DNA from: Bacteroidia bacterium
Lineage (GTDB): Bacteria; Bacteroidota; Bacteroidia; Flavobacteriales; Flavobacteriaceae
Assembly: GCA_030427735.1 (NCBI GenBank)
Contig: JAUIBP010000009.1
Coordinates: forward strand, 1 to 64,000
Length of the DNA stretch: 64,000 nucleotides
Direction: 5' to 3'
Below the pieces are notes generated by a model that was not told the DNA's origin, made no database searches, and saw nothing but the letters and a program-made list of their open reading frames with translations. Positions 16,300 through 26,300 of the stretch are shown here, piece after piece (position 1 is the stretch's first letter; the number at the start of each line of letters is the position of its first letter). Position numbers and translations under genes: made by a program.

Positions 16300-17451
16300 A
16301 TGATAACAGATTCTAAAGACACACAAACTATTAAGTTAGATAGTATAAAAGAAGCCATAGACGATATTAGAAATGGCAAGGTGATAATTGTTGTAGACGA
16401 CGAAGATCGCGAAAACGAAGGCGATTTTGTAGCTGCGGCAAGCAAGGTAACTCCAGAAATGGTAAACTTTATGGCCACACATGGTCGAGGGTTAATTTGT
16501 GCCCCTTTAACAGAGTCTAGATGTAAGGCTTTAGATTTAAATATGATGGTTAGTAACAATACCGACCATATGGAAACGGCATTTACTGTTTCTGTAGATT
16601 TACGCGGTAAAGGTGTGTCTACAGGGATTTCGGCTGCTGATAGAGCTAAAACCGTAAAAGCATTGGTGGATCCAGAAACCAAAGGTTTTGAATTGGCGAG
16701 ACCCGGACATATTTTTCCTTTAGTGGCTAAAGATGGTGGCGTTTTAAGACGTACAGGGCACACCGAAGCGGCTATAGATTTTGCCCGATTGGCAGGTTTG
16801 CCACCAGCAGGAATTATTGTTGAAATAATGAATGAAGATGGTAGTATGGCGCGTTTGCCCCAGCTGATAGATGTGGCTAAAAAATTCGATTTAAAAGTCG
16901 TGTCTATCGAAGATTTAGTGGCTTACCGCATGCAACACGATTCTTTGATTGAGAAAAAAGAAGATTTCGATATCGAAACACGATTTGGTAGTTTTAGACT
17001 TCGAGCTTATAAGCAAACCACCAATAACCAAATACATTTAGCTTTAACCAAAGGCGAGTGGAGTGCAGACGAGCCTGTGTTAACACGTGTAAATTCTACT
17101 TTAGTAAATAACGACATCTTGGGAACCTTAACCAATAACGCCGATGCTAAATTAGATAATATGTTTAAGGTGATAAATGAAGAGGGTCGAGGCGCAATTT
17201 TATTTATTAATCAGGAGCCTAAGGCAATCAATTTACTTAACCGTTTATCGGTTTTAAAAGAGCAGCAGCAACCAGGAGAAGTCGTTAAAGCACCAAGCGT
17301 GGTTATGGATGCTAAAGATTTTGGTATAGGCGCACAGATATTACACGATATCTCCATTCATAAATTAAAACTGTTATCTAATAGCTCACATACCAAACGC
17401 GTTGGAATGATAGGATACGGTTTGGAAATTACCGATTACGTAACGTATTAA
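16300..17451 (+). CDS. ribB: 3,4-dihydroxy-2-butanone 4-phosphate synthase with degenerate GTP cyclohydrolase II domain
   Basis: 383 residues. The N-terminal domain (about 10-210) is RibB, with VVDDEDRENEGDF, THGRGLICAPL and RRTGHTEAAID motifs that bind ribulose 5-phosphate and metal. It makes the four-carbon precursor of riboflavin. The C-terminal part (about 220-383) aligns in layout with RibA (GTP cyclohydrolase II) but lacks the zinc-binding Cys triad. Where RibA has GDxxxSxRCDCG, this protein reads NNDILGTLTNNADAKLDNMF with no Cys. The second activity is therefore probably lost, and a separate RibA should exist elsewhere in the genome. A terminator follows. Confidence 0.92.
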   Translation: MITDSKDTQTIKLDSIKEAIDDIRNGKVIIVVDDEDRENEGDFVAAASKVTPEMVNFMATHGRGLICAPLTESRCKALDLNMMVSNNTDHMETAFTVSVDLRGKGVSTGISAADRAKTVKALVDPETKGFELARPGHIFPLVAKDGGVLRRTGHTEAAIDFARLAGLPPAGIIVEIMNEDGSMARLPQLIDVAKKFDLKVVSIEDLVAYRMQHDSLIEKKEDFDIETRFGSFRLRAYKQTTNNQIHLALTKGEWSADEPVLTRVNSTLVNNDILGTLTNNADAKLDNMFKVINEEGRGAILFINQEPKAINLLNRLSVLKEQQQPGEVVKAPSVVMDAKDFGIGAQILHDISIHKLKLLSNSSHTKRVGMIGYGLEITDYVTY

Positions 17452-17498
17452 TACAATACTTTAGGGTTTAACCCTGACGGTTGCAATACATATATTTT

Positions 17499-17529
17499 AA
17501 AAAGCTTAGCTTAGTGCTAGGCTTTTTTT
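17499..17529 (+). terminator. Rho-independent terminator after ribB
   Basis: AAAAAGCTTAGC (17499-17510) pairs with GCTAGGCTTTTT (17516-17527) with one wobble pair, followed by T residues. A small GGGTTTAACCC palindrome precedes it near 17464. Confidence 0.75.
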
Positions 17530-17563
17530 ATGTTTTGGTGTGAGTTAATAATTAAAAAAGATA

Positions 17564-17600
17564 GAATAAAAAAAAGCGTCTAAAATAGTTTAGACGCTTT
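17564..17600 (-). terminator. Rho-independent terminator of the minus-strand T9SS gene
   Basis: AAAGCGTCTAAA (17573-17584) and TTTAGACGCTTT (17589-17600) form a perfect 12-bp stem with a 4-base loop. On the minus strand it is followed by a T tract (the A run at about 17565-17572). It separates the convergent ribB and PUL-side genes. Confidence 0.85.
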
Positions 17601-17623
17601 GTGAAATTATGGATTGTAAATGA

Positions 17624-18829
17624 TTACTGTACTAATAATTTTTTAGATTTAAGACCATCAGCCGTTTTAATGGTTGTTAACCATAATCCTGGTTTAAAGT
17701 CAAAATTCATATCCTCATTAGTTTCAATAGTTTTAACTAAAGCTCCAGTAATGCTATAAATGTTAACCGTAGTTTTAGCAGTTACATTAGAAATGTAAAC
17801 TCTATCGCCTATAGCTTGAACATCGGTAGATGTTTGTTTATTTACTTCTTTTGTACTAAGCGTTTTGCTGTATTCGCCATTAATGTAAATGTTGGTCTCT
17901 AAACCACTACCTAAATCAGCGTCAACCTGTCCTAAGTAAATTCTATACACGCGTATTGTACCACCTCTGTTGGCTATTCGGTATGTACCAGCTGGTCCAG
18001 CTTGAAATTGCATAACTCTTACAGCTTCATCTCCAGTATCGTCTCCATCTATAGGGCCATTAGGATTTCCTGTGCCAGCGCCCCAATCAGTAATATCTAC
18101 AGTTGTACCTGTACCACCAAAAGTTTCGAATTTAAAATATCCAGTGCTAAAGCCTAAGGTACCATCGCCTTCAATATCGGTGTATTGTCCAGACCCTACT
18201 ACAGTAACCCACTGTCCAGCTTGTAAATCAATTAGAAAGCCACGTCCACCATTTCTGTCCCATCTTTTTTCTCCTGGGGTTGTGTATTGTAGGCAACCTG
18301 GATATAATGCAGGATCCATATCATCTGGCATCTCATCACGCTCATCGAATCGCGTTATATTTTTATTTACTGTTAAAATTCTATCGCTATTACTGTCTCG
18401 TTGAAAAACCAAGTTGGTTGCACCATCTAAATCTGGAAGCTCTTGTGGTTTAGTGTATAAGCTTTCTCCACTTAATAAAGTACCTCCTGGAGGGGTAGGT
18501 GAAGAGCCTTTAGAAGTCACTTGAAAACGAGCGTTACCAGTATAGTCGGCATAATTCGGATTGTAGGTGCTAAAATATAGTGACTGAGCACTTTGGCCGC
18601 TTTCATTTTCGAAACCTTCATTAGGGAAATGTTCAATACCTTCATTGTCTGTATATTGTACTTGACGGTTGTAATTTGCAAAGGCGTTAAGGTAGTTTGA
18701 TGGCATTACGTTTTCATATCCAGCACCAAGTTCCTTGGCACCAAAGTCCCAATATTTGATATCCTGTGCGTGTAAAGCTCCTCCAATAGGAAATACTGAA
18801 AGCGCTAATAATAGTAGTTTTTTTGTCAT
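17624..18829 (-). CDS. Secreted protein with T9SS sorting domain, unknown function
   Basis: 401 residues with a signal peptide (about 1-21, ending LHAQ). The mature part begins DIKYWDFGAKELGAGYENV and includes a Gly/Asp-rich region (GRGFLIDLQAGQWVTVVGSG, RIANRGGTIRVYRIYLGQ) that looks like a beta-sandwich, perhaps carbohydrate binding. The last 75 residues are a T9SS type A sorting domain (VYISNVTAKTTVNIYSITG, ALVKTIETN) closely similar to that of the divergent 19530 gene. Its promoter carries the same palindromic operator as the 19530 gene and susC, so it probably belongs to the PUL regulon. No enzyme motif is visible. Confidence 0.7.
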   Translation of the reverse strand: MTKKLLLLALSVFPIGGALHAQDIKYWDFGAKELGAGYENVMPSNYLNAFANYNRQVQYTDNEGIEHFPNEGFENESGQSAQSLYFSTYNPNYADYTGNARFQVTSKGSSPTPPGGTLLSGESLYTKPQELPDLDGATNLVFQRDSNSDRILTVNKNITRFDERDEMPDDMDPALYPGCLQYTTPGEKRWDRNGGRGFLIDLQAGQWVTVVGSGQYTDIEGDGTLGFSTGYFKFETFGGTGTTVDITDWGAGTGNPNGPIDGDDTGDEAVRVMQFQAGPAGTYRIANRGGTIRVYRIYLGQVDADLGSGLETNIYINGEYSKTLSTKEVNKQTSTDVQAIGDRVYISNVTAKTTVNIYSITGALVKTIETNEDMNFDFKPGLWLTTIKTADGLKSKKLLVQ

Positions 18830-18890
18830 CTTGATAGTTTTAAGTTAAAAAAAAGTGTTTTAGTTTGAATTACTTATAATATACTAAAAA

Positions 18891-18902
18891 TATAGTGCAA
18901 AT
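18891..18902 (-). promoter_or_regulatory. Promoter core shared by three PUL promoters (minus copy)
   Basis: On the minus strand this reads ATTTGCACTATATT, similar to ATTGCATGCTATATT at 19452 and ATTGCCTGCCTATATT at 23280. It lies 32 bases downstream of the operator, as in the other two copies. Confidence 0.5.
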
Positions 18903-18933
18903 TATAGTTTTTTTAAAAATAAGTGAGTTGATT

Positions 18934-18948
18934 TTGTTCGATGGTCAA
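18934..18948 (-). promoter_or_regulatory. PUL operator, copy C (minus-strand T9SS gene)
   Basis: Reads TTGACCATCGAACAA on the minus strand, matching the palindromic consensus TTGrmCATwGttCAA. It is 105 bases upstream of the 18829 start codon. Confidence 0.55.
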
Positions 18949-19098
18949 TTTCGTAATTTATAATAAAACTATGGTTTAGTCACTTATATGATAATTATTT
19001 ATTTCTTTTTTTGAGCTTATGCTAAATACAGTTTTTCGCTATACAAAGCTAAGTTTAAGCCGCTTCACTGTACAATCATATTTCATTTTTTTAATTCA

Positions 19099-19293
19099 TT
19101 GGTCTCAGTCGTTAGTTGAAACTATGCGTTTTTAGTGCAAGACTTCCAGTTTCTATAAATATTTTTGCGCCACGAATGCACGAATATTTGACATAGTTTT
19201 TATAAAAAGAATATTAGTGTATTTGTGGCTAAGATAAATACAAATAATCGGACTTTCAGTAAACCTATAGACTTCCTATCCATAGTGGTTTAG
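19099..19293. repeat. Dispersed copy of the ~220-bp repeat
   Basis: Begins GGTCTCAGTCGTTAGTTGAA and continues with GTGCAAGACTTCCAG, then GCGCCACGAATGCACGAATA, GTGTATTTGTGGCTAA and CATAGTGGTTTAG. This spans a unit junction of the array at 6400-7190 and ends at the same TAGTGGTTTAG boundary as the partial fourth unit there. The rest of the 18830-19529 gap holds only the two divergent promoters. Confidence 0.8.
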
Positions 19294-19405
19294 TTCTTCT
19301 TTAATTATGAATAGGATTGAATTTTTTGTCATGCAGCTTGAATTCAAAATATCATTATTACACAATAAATAGTATTTTTTTATGATAATGGTGTAGTTTA
19401 TAAAA

Positions 19406-19420
19406 TTGACCATTGTTCAA
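19406..19420 (+). promoter_or_regulatory. PUL operator, copy A (1151-residue T9SS protein)
   Basis: TTGACCATTGTTCAA, an imperfect palindrome with TTGA/TCAA ends. It lies 110 bases before the ATG and 32 bases before ATTGCATGCTATATT at 19452. Downstream AATTATTATTAATTT is also shared with the susC copy. Confidence 0.6.
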
Positions 19421-19529
19421 TAATGTTGCTAAATTATTATTAATTTCTAAAATTGCATGCTATATTATTAAACATCATTTAATTTGATGTGCTAATAATG
19501 ACGTAGTATTAACTAAACCAAAATTAATT

Positions 19530-22500
19530 ATGAAGAAAAAAACTACCATTTTTTTAATGCTCTTTATAGCATTAATTTCATTTCAAATACACGCGCAAGA
19601 GAAACAGGTGCTGTATTTAACCAATTCGAATGCAACAGATGAAGAAGGTGCGGCATCTGTGCCAGGAGACGATGCCATTACCAGAATGCTTAATGCAGAC
19701 GATAATTTTGTGGTAACAGCAGGAACTATAGATGGAGTTGGAGCTATCACTCCATCTGACTTATCTAGTTATGATTTAATAATTGTTCAGGAGAATGTAG
19801 GTTCTGGGAATGCAGCTTTTAAGCCAGAGGACGGTCCGCTAGCATTAAAGAATATAACAGTGCCAGTAATTTATTGTAAATCTGAAGCGTTTAGAGACGG
19901 ACGAGCAATAACCGACGCCGATGCAGGTATTGCATCTAATAAAAGTAGTCTTTCTGTAACTGTTGCATCAGAGCATCAATCAAACCCATTATTTAGTGGT
20001 ATCGATTTTTCTGGTGGGAACGATGTAAGATTGTTTTTTAACACAGCAAACGACAATGGAACGGCAGGCGATAATAAAACAGGTCTAAAAGTACTTAATA
20101 AGCTGGATATTTCTAATGCGGCTGGAGGTACTTTAGCGACCACGCCAGAGGTGGAAGATGCTGCGTCGTCTATTGTAATAAACCATATACCAGCAGGTAC
20201 ACAGTTAGGAGAGTCGGCTGGAGATGCTGCTAGTGTAGATATTGTTGCTTTAGCATTTGGCTACGGTCCGCAAGTAAGAGCGGACGGTGTAAATATTACT
20301 TCTGAAGCTTTAACTATTTGGAGAAATGCAGCCTATGTTTTAACAGGGTTAGATGTGCCAACCACACTTTACGAAAACACTCAAGAGTTATCTATGGTAT
20401 TGTATTTAAATAATGCCAATACAAATGATGAGGGAGGTGCAGCGTCTGTACCAGGAGATGATGCCATTACAAGAATGCTTAATGCAGATGATAACTTTTC
20501 GGTTACAGCAGGAACTATTGATGGAAGTGGGGTTATAAGCCCATCAGATTTATCGTCTTACGATCTTATAATTGTACAGGAGAGTGTATCTTCGGGGAAT
20601 TCTGTTTTTATTCCAGATGCTGGTGCTTTAGCATTAAAGAACTTAACAGTGCCAGTAATTTATTGTAAATCTGAAGCGTTTAGAAATGCCAAAGCAGTAA
20701 CCGATGCCGATGCAGGTATTGCATCCAATAAAAGTAGTGTATCTGTTACCGTTCCAGCAGAGCATCAGTCGAATCCATTATTCAGTGGTATCGATTTTAC
20801 TGCAGGAGATGATGTGCGTTTATTTTTAAGTACAGCCAATGATAATGGAACTGCGGCGGATAATAAAACAGGTTTAAAGGTACTTAATAAACTAGATATT
20901 TCTAATGCAGCTGGTGGTACCTTGGCGACTACACCAGAGGTAGAAGATGCTGCTTCATCTATAGTTATAAACCACATACCGGCAGGAACTCAGTTAGGGG
21001 AAGTTGCTGGAGATGCTGCTAGTGTAGATATTGTAGCCTTGGCTTTTGGTTACGGCCCTCAAGTTAGAGCTGATGGTAAAAACATTACTTCTGAGGCTTT
21101 AACTATCTGGAGAAATGCGGCGTATGTTTTAACTGGAAAAACAGTACCTACAACATTATACGATAATGGTGAGATTGCTAAGAAAATTTTATATGTAAAT
21201 CAAGAAGGCGTAGGTCAAGGAGAAGGTGCATCTGCACCTGGATCAGATCCGGTTATTAAAATGTTTAAAGCCGATGATAATTTTTATGTAGAATATGTTG
21301 AAACTCCAAAAGATGGTTCTAATTTACCAGATATTAATGGATACCAATTGGTTATTGTTCAAGAAACATTATCTTCGGATGCGCCAATGCTTCAACCAGA
21401 TGGTGTTTTAGGTATAAAAAATACTACAGTGCCAGTAATTTACAATAAAACTTGGGCGTTTAGAAACGGCAGAGCTATAACCGATGCCGATGCTAGTGTT
21501 ACAGCAACCCAAAATGTATCTGTTACAGCTGCAAATACGAATCACTTTTTATTTAGTGGTATAGATTTTACAGAAGGTAATGATATTAGAATATTTAAGA
21601 AAGCCAATGCCAACGACGATGGTAGTGTAGGAGGTAATAAAGGAATAGATGTATTAAACGACATAGACCTTTCTAGTCCTGGAGCAGCATCTGCAGCTAC
21701 TGTTCCTGAGGTAACTGATGCAACCAAAGCATTTGTAATAAACTATTTGCCATCAGGAACTCAAATCGGTGAAGCAGAAACGGATGTGTTAAACGTTGAT
21801 GCTGTGGCTTTATCGTTTAGTTATGGAGCTATGGTGTTAGGAGATGGTGAAAATATTTCTCCACAAGCATTAACTATTTGGAGAAATGCAGCTTATGCTT
21901 TGATATATGGTATAGCTGAAGTACCAACTACTTTAGTTGAAAATCCAGACTTTGTTTTACCTAGAAAAATACTTTATGTAAATCAAGAAGGTGTAGGTCA
22001 AGGTGAAGGAGCATCTGCTCCAGGTGCAGATCCTGTAATAAACATGCTTTATGCCGATGCTAATTTTGAAGTTACTTATATAGAAACACCAGCAGATGGT
22101 TCTACTCTTCCTGAAATTTCAGATTACGATTTAGTAATAGCTCAAGAAACAATCAGTTCTGGTGCAGCTATGCTTATGCCTGGTGGAGCATTAGGTGTTA
22201 AAGATATCACAACGCCAGTAATATACAATAAAACTTGGGCGTTTAGAGACGGTAGAGCCGTAACCGATGCCGATGCAAGTGTAACAGCTACACAAAATGT
22301 ATCTATTACAGCGGTAAATAGCAATCACTTTTTATTTAGTGGAATAGATTTTACTGAGAGCGACGACATAAGAATTTTTAAAGAAGCTAATGCTAACGAT
22401 GATGGTAGCGTTGGAGGAACCAAAGGTATAGATGTATTAAATGGTTTAGATATCAATAATGCTATAGGAGCTACAGCAGCTACTGTACCAGAAGTTTTAG

Positions 22501-22985
22501 ATGCCTCTCAAGCTATAGTAGTTAATTATATTCCTGCAGGAACACAATTAGGAGAAGCAGAAACAGATGTTTTAGGTGCAGATGCCGTAGCACTATCATT
22601 TAGTTATGGAGCTACTATTTTAGGAGATGGTGCGAATGTTAGTCCACAAGCATTAACCATTTGGAGAAATGCAGTTTATGCCTTAACATTTGGAATAGCA
22701 GATGTGCCAGATACGCTTGTTGAAAATCCTAAATTTACTTTAAGTATAGATAAACCGGGCGAAGTTTCAGATGTGTCATCTCATGTAAGAGCAATTAAAA
22801 ATAAAGTATACGTTTCTAATGTTAAGATGGCTACAGAAGTTAATATTTATAGCATTACAGGAGCTTTAGTTAAAACAGTTAAAACCAATAATGATATGGA
22901 TTTTGAGTTCAGATCTGGTTTATATATTGCTACTGTAAAAACTTTAGAGGGAACAAAATCTGTTAAGTTTATTGTGTCTCATTAA
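19530..22985 (+). CDS. Large secreted protein with four ~262-residue repeats and a T9SS sorting domain
   Basis: 1151 residues. A signal peptide spans about 1-23. Four tandem domains start near residues 25, 288, 551 and 811. Each opens with a strand (VLYLTNSN or ILYVNQEG), then SYDLIIVQE, PVIYCKSEAFR or PVIYNKTWAFR, a FSGIDF motif and a closing ALTIWRNAAYVL. This pattern resembles ThuA or class I glutamine-amidotransferase-like alpha/beta domains, but no Cys-His-Glu triad is obvious, so I leave the activity open. Domains 1 and 2 are near-identical, as are 3 and 4, pointing to stepwise duplication. The last ~75 residues are a T9SS sorting domain like that of the divergent neighbour. It is probably a surface glycan-binding protein of the PUL. 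Confidence 0.75.
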   Translation: MKKKTTIFLMLFIALISFQIHAQEKQVLYLTNSNATDEEGAASVPGDDAITRMLNADDNFVVTAGTIDGVGAITPSDLSSYDLIIVQENVGSGNAAFKPEDGPLALKNITVPVIYCKSEAFRDGRAITDADAGIASNKSSLSVTVASEHQSNPLFSGIDFSGGNDVRLFFNTANDNGTAGDNKTGLKVLNKLDISNAAGGTLATTPEVEDAASSIVINHIPAGTQLGESAGDAASVDIVALAFGYGPQVRADGVNITSEALTIWRNAAYVLTGLDVPTTLYENTQELSMVLYLNNANTNDEGGAASVPGDDAITRMLNADDNFSVTAGTIDGSGVISPSDLSSYDLIIVQESVSSGNSVFIPDAGALALKNLTVPVIYCKSEAFRNAKAVTDADAGIASNKSSVSVTVPAEHQSNPLFSGIDFTAGDDVRLFLSTANDNGTAADNKTGLKVLNKLDISNAAGGTLATTPEVEDAASSIVINHIPAGTQLGEVAGDAASVDIVALAFGYGPQVRADGKNITSEALTIWRNAAYVLTGKTVPTTLYDNGEIAKKILYVNQEGVGQGEGASAPGSDPVIKMFKADDNFYVEYVETPKDGSNLPDINGYQLVIVQETLSSDAPMLQPDGVLGIKNTTVPVIYNKTWAFRNGRAITDADASVTATQNVSVTAANTNHFLFSGIDFTEGNDIRIFKKANANDDGSVGGNKGIDVLNDIDLSSPGAASAATVPEVTDATKAFVINYLPSGTQIGEAETDVLNVDAVALSFSYGAMVLGDGENISPQALTIWRNAAYALIYGIAEVPTTLVENPDFVLPRKILYVNQEGVGQGEGASAPGADPVINMLYADANFEVTYIETPADGSTLPEISDYDLVIAQETISSGAAMLMPGGALGVKDITTPVIYNKTWAFRDGRAVTDADASVTATQNVSITAVNSNHFLFSGIDFTESDDIRIFKEANANDDGSVGGTKGIDVLNGLDINNAIGATAATVPEVLDASQAIVVNYIPAGTQLGEAETDVLGADAVALSFSYGATILGDGANVSPQALTIWRNAVYALTFGIADVPDTLVENPKFTLSIDKPGEVSDVSSHVRAIKNKVYVSNVKMATEVNIYSITGALVKTVKTNNDMDFEFRSGLYIATVKTLEGTKSVKFIVSH

Positions 22986-23020
22986 TTTGAGCTAAAAGAA
23001 ATAAAGTTTTTTTATTCACT

Positions 23021-23065
23021 AATAAGGCATGTGTTATATGGTAACACATGCCTTATTTATTTTGT
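23021..23065 (+). terminator. Rho-independent terminator before susC
   Basis: AATAAGGCATGTGTTA and TAACACATGCCTTATT form a 16-bp perfect stem with a short loop, followed by a T-rich tract. It ends the transcript of the four-repeat protein, so susC has its own promoter. Confidence 0.85.
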
Positions 23066-23232
23066 ACATATTTAAATTTAAAATGGATATGGAATTGATA
23101 ACGATTTGATATTGTAAAATTTAGGTTGAAAACCGAAATGCGTTAACATGAAAAGTAGGAAGTTATCTTGTTTATTGTTAATTTTTCTTTGCTTTTTAAT
23201 GAATTTAATTAAATAATTTTAATTTTATAAAA

Positions 23233-23247
23233 TTGGTCATAGTTCAA
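23233..23247 (+). promoter_or_regulatory. PUL operator, copy B (susC)
   Basis: TTGGTCATAGTTCAA with the same flanks (TTTATAAAA before, TTATTATTAATTT after) as the copy at 19406. It lies 33 bases before ATTGCCTGCCTATATT and 80 bases before the susC ATG. Confidence 0.55.
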
Positions 23248-23326
23248 AAATAACAGTTAATTATTATTAATTTAACAATATTGCCTGCCTATATTCCAAT
23301 TTATAAAAAAACTAAACTAAACTAAT

Positions 23327-26300
23327 ATGAAAAACTTAATAGGCAATCCGCTTGCCATATTGCTTTTTTTGTTAATAACATTTTCGGGGTTTGCCCAAAA
23401 CTCTACTGACAGAAAGGAAATTACTGGATCTGTTTTAGATAATAATGGAATGCCTGTCTTGGGTGTTAATATTGTCGAGAAAGGTGTAAGCAATGGAGTA
23501 GTAACGGATTTTGATGGAAATTATAGTATAACAGTAAAATCTGATGCAATACTTGTATTTTCTTATGTAGGACTAAAGACAGTCGAGCATTCGGTAGAGG
23601 GGAAGTCTAGAATAGATGTTACCCTGCAAGAAGATACAGAATCCTTAAACGAAGTTGTTGTTGTAGGATATGGCTCCCAAAAGCGGGAAGCCATAACAGG
23701 AGCTGTGGAATCAATTAAAGGAGAAGAGATAGAAGATCTTCCTGTAGGCGATTTATCGTCGGCTTTAGTTGGACGTGTATTGGGTGTAGGTGTAACAGGT
23801 GGAGAATCTAGACCAGGAGTTCCTGCACGAATTACAATACGTAACCCTGTTTCGGGTAATAATATTAGAGCAAAAGATGCTAATTTTACCGATCCGTTAT
23901 ATGTTATAGACGGTATAGTGCAATTAGATCCTAATACAGGGTATAGCGATCCTACGTTGTTTAATAATTTAGATGCTTCCGAGGTTGAAAGCATTTCCTT
24001 CTTAAAAGATGCTTCGGCTGCCATTTATGGCTCAAGAGCTTCCCAGGGGGTTGTTTTGGTAACAACCAAGCGCGGAAAAAAAGGGCCAGCTAAGTTTTCT
24101 TATAGCGGTAATTTTTCTATTTCAGATGAGGCGTATAGAACAGAAATGTTAAATGCCTACGAATACGGGAAGTCATTCAACATCATGAACAGTGTTAATC
24201 CAGAACAAAATATTGGAAATAATTACGACCCTTCCAATTCGACTCCCGATAATCGCTATTTCTTTTCACCAGCAGAGTTAGAACATTTTAGAACGATTAA
24301 TTATAATGCCCTAGACCAATATTGGTCCTCTTCAGGTAGTCAGAGACATAATCTAAATTTATCTGGAGGTACCGATGATGCTACATATTTTGGTGGTGTG
24401 TCATTTTTTACACAGGATGGTAATTTAGGAACTCTAGACTATGATAGATGGTCTTTTAGAGCCGGATCTAATGTGAAAGTAGCAAAAGGTTTGAAGGCCG
24501 ATTTTCAAGTGTCTGGTTATTTTACAGATGTTACCAGAACGTCCAGTTCTATCGGTAATCAAAATCCAGAAGATGATTTCAGACAATTACAAAATAGAAC
24601 ACCATTTATGCCTATGTATGTAGATGGCTTACCTGCCGTATTAAATGGTTCGGAGTCTAGTGATGAAATTATAGGATTTCATTATGGAGAATTACTTAGG
24701 TTGAATAACGTGTCTGATAATGCTGATAGTAATGTAACTGTTAATATAAATTTAGAGTACGAGGTTCCTTTTATAGAAGGTTTAAAGTTGAAGGCTAATT
24801 ATGCACGACAAGAAACCAGTGGTAGAGGTAACCAAACGGGTAGTATCTATACGCTTAATCAGTTTTTTGGAGCAGATCAATTAACCACAGAAGGTCAAAC
24901 TTATATAGTTTATGAAAACGGTTCTGGACCTTTAGGTACAAATACAATTAGACGCCAGGTTGAAGTAGTAAATAACGACAGGATATTAATTGATAATAGT
25001 AGAAGTGGTACCGATCAATCGCGGTTTCAAGCCACTTACGATAATAGCTTTGGGAAAAGTACAATTTCAGCATTATTTGCTGTAGAAAAATCAGAAAGGT
25101 TTTTCTATACCGATCGTATTATCGCTAATGGTGTTCCAGATTGGGCAGATGGTATGATATGGCAAACAATTGATGGAGTAGATACAGAATACACTTACAA
25201 TAGAAGAAGTGAATCTGGAGATTTGGGATATATTGGTAGAATTAATTATGATTATGATGACACCTATTTTGCCGAACTTTTGTTCAGATCCGATGCTTCT
25301 GCAAAGTTTGCACCAGAAAATTATTGGGGTAATTTTATTTCTGTTTCAGGAGGATGGATTATTTCCAATGAAGATTTCTTTGAATCGAATGTAATCGATT
25401 TCTTAAAGTTTAGAGGGTCTGTTGGTGTTGTTGGTAAAGATGATATTAAACCGTGGCAATGGCGACAAAATTTTGATGCTCGACCAGGCGAAGGTGCTGT
25501 TTTTGGTGGTAACGAATCGGCATCTGATGGTTTAAAAGATAGTGGGCAAGCCAATAGAGATGTTAAATGGGGACAAGAGTTAAAAACAAACTTTGGATTT
25601 GAATCTCGATTTTTAGATAGTAGATTGGCTGTTTCTGCAGAAACGTTTTATAATTATGGAACAGATTTATTAGTTAATTTAAATTCCGGAGTTCCTTTTA
25701 CTGTGGGAGGGGCAACAGCTGCGTCAAACGCAGGAAGAGCCAATACTTGGGGAACAGAAATTTCAATTGGTTGGAACGATACAGTAGGTAGAGACTTTAC
25801 TTATGGCGTTAACTTTAATATGGGATGGTATAATAATGATATCATTGAAGGAAATTTTGCTAATCCAGATAACTGGTATCCTTGGCAAACTAACCAGCCA
25901 GGTCCTTCAGATAGAGGTGCTTGGGGTTACGATTACATGGGCATGTTTAAAAATCAAGCCGATATTGATAATTATTTAGCAGAAACAGGTGTAACTAAAA
26001 TTTTTGATATAGATGCAAAAAACCTTCAGCCAGGAATGTTATATTACAGAGATGTTAGAGGGGCTTGGGATCCAGAAACAAGAACATTTGCAGAAAAAGA
26101 TGGTGTTATCGATGAATTCGATCAAATTCAGTTAAAAGAAAGAGCGAAAGGGCCGCAGGGCTTCGCATCAACATTTAGATTTGGCTATAAAGGCCTTACT
26201 TTAAATACGGTTTTAACTGTTAATTGGGGTGGTTATCGCGAAGTAGGCAATGCTAAAGATCCATATGATTCTTATGCTATTAGTGGTAACTATCAAAACA

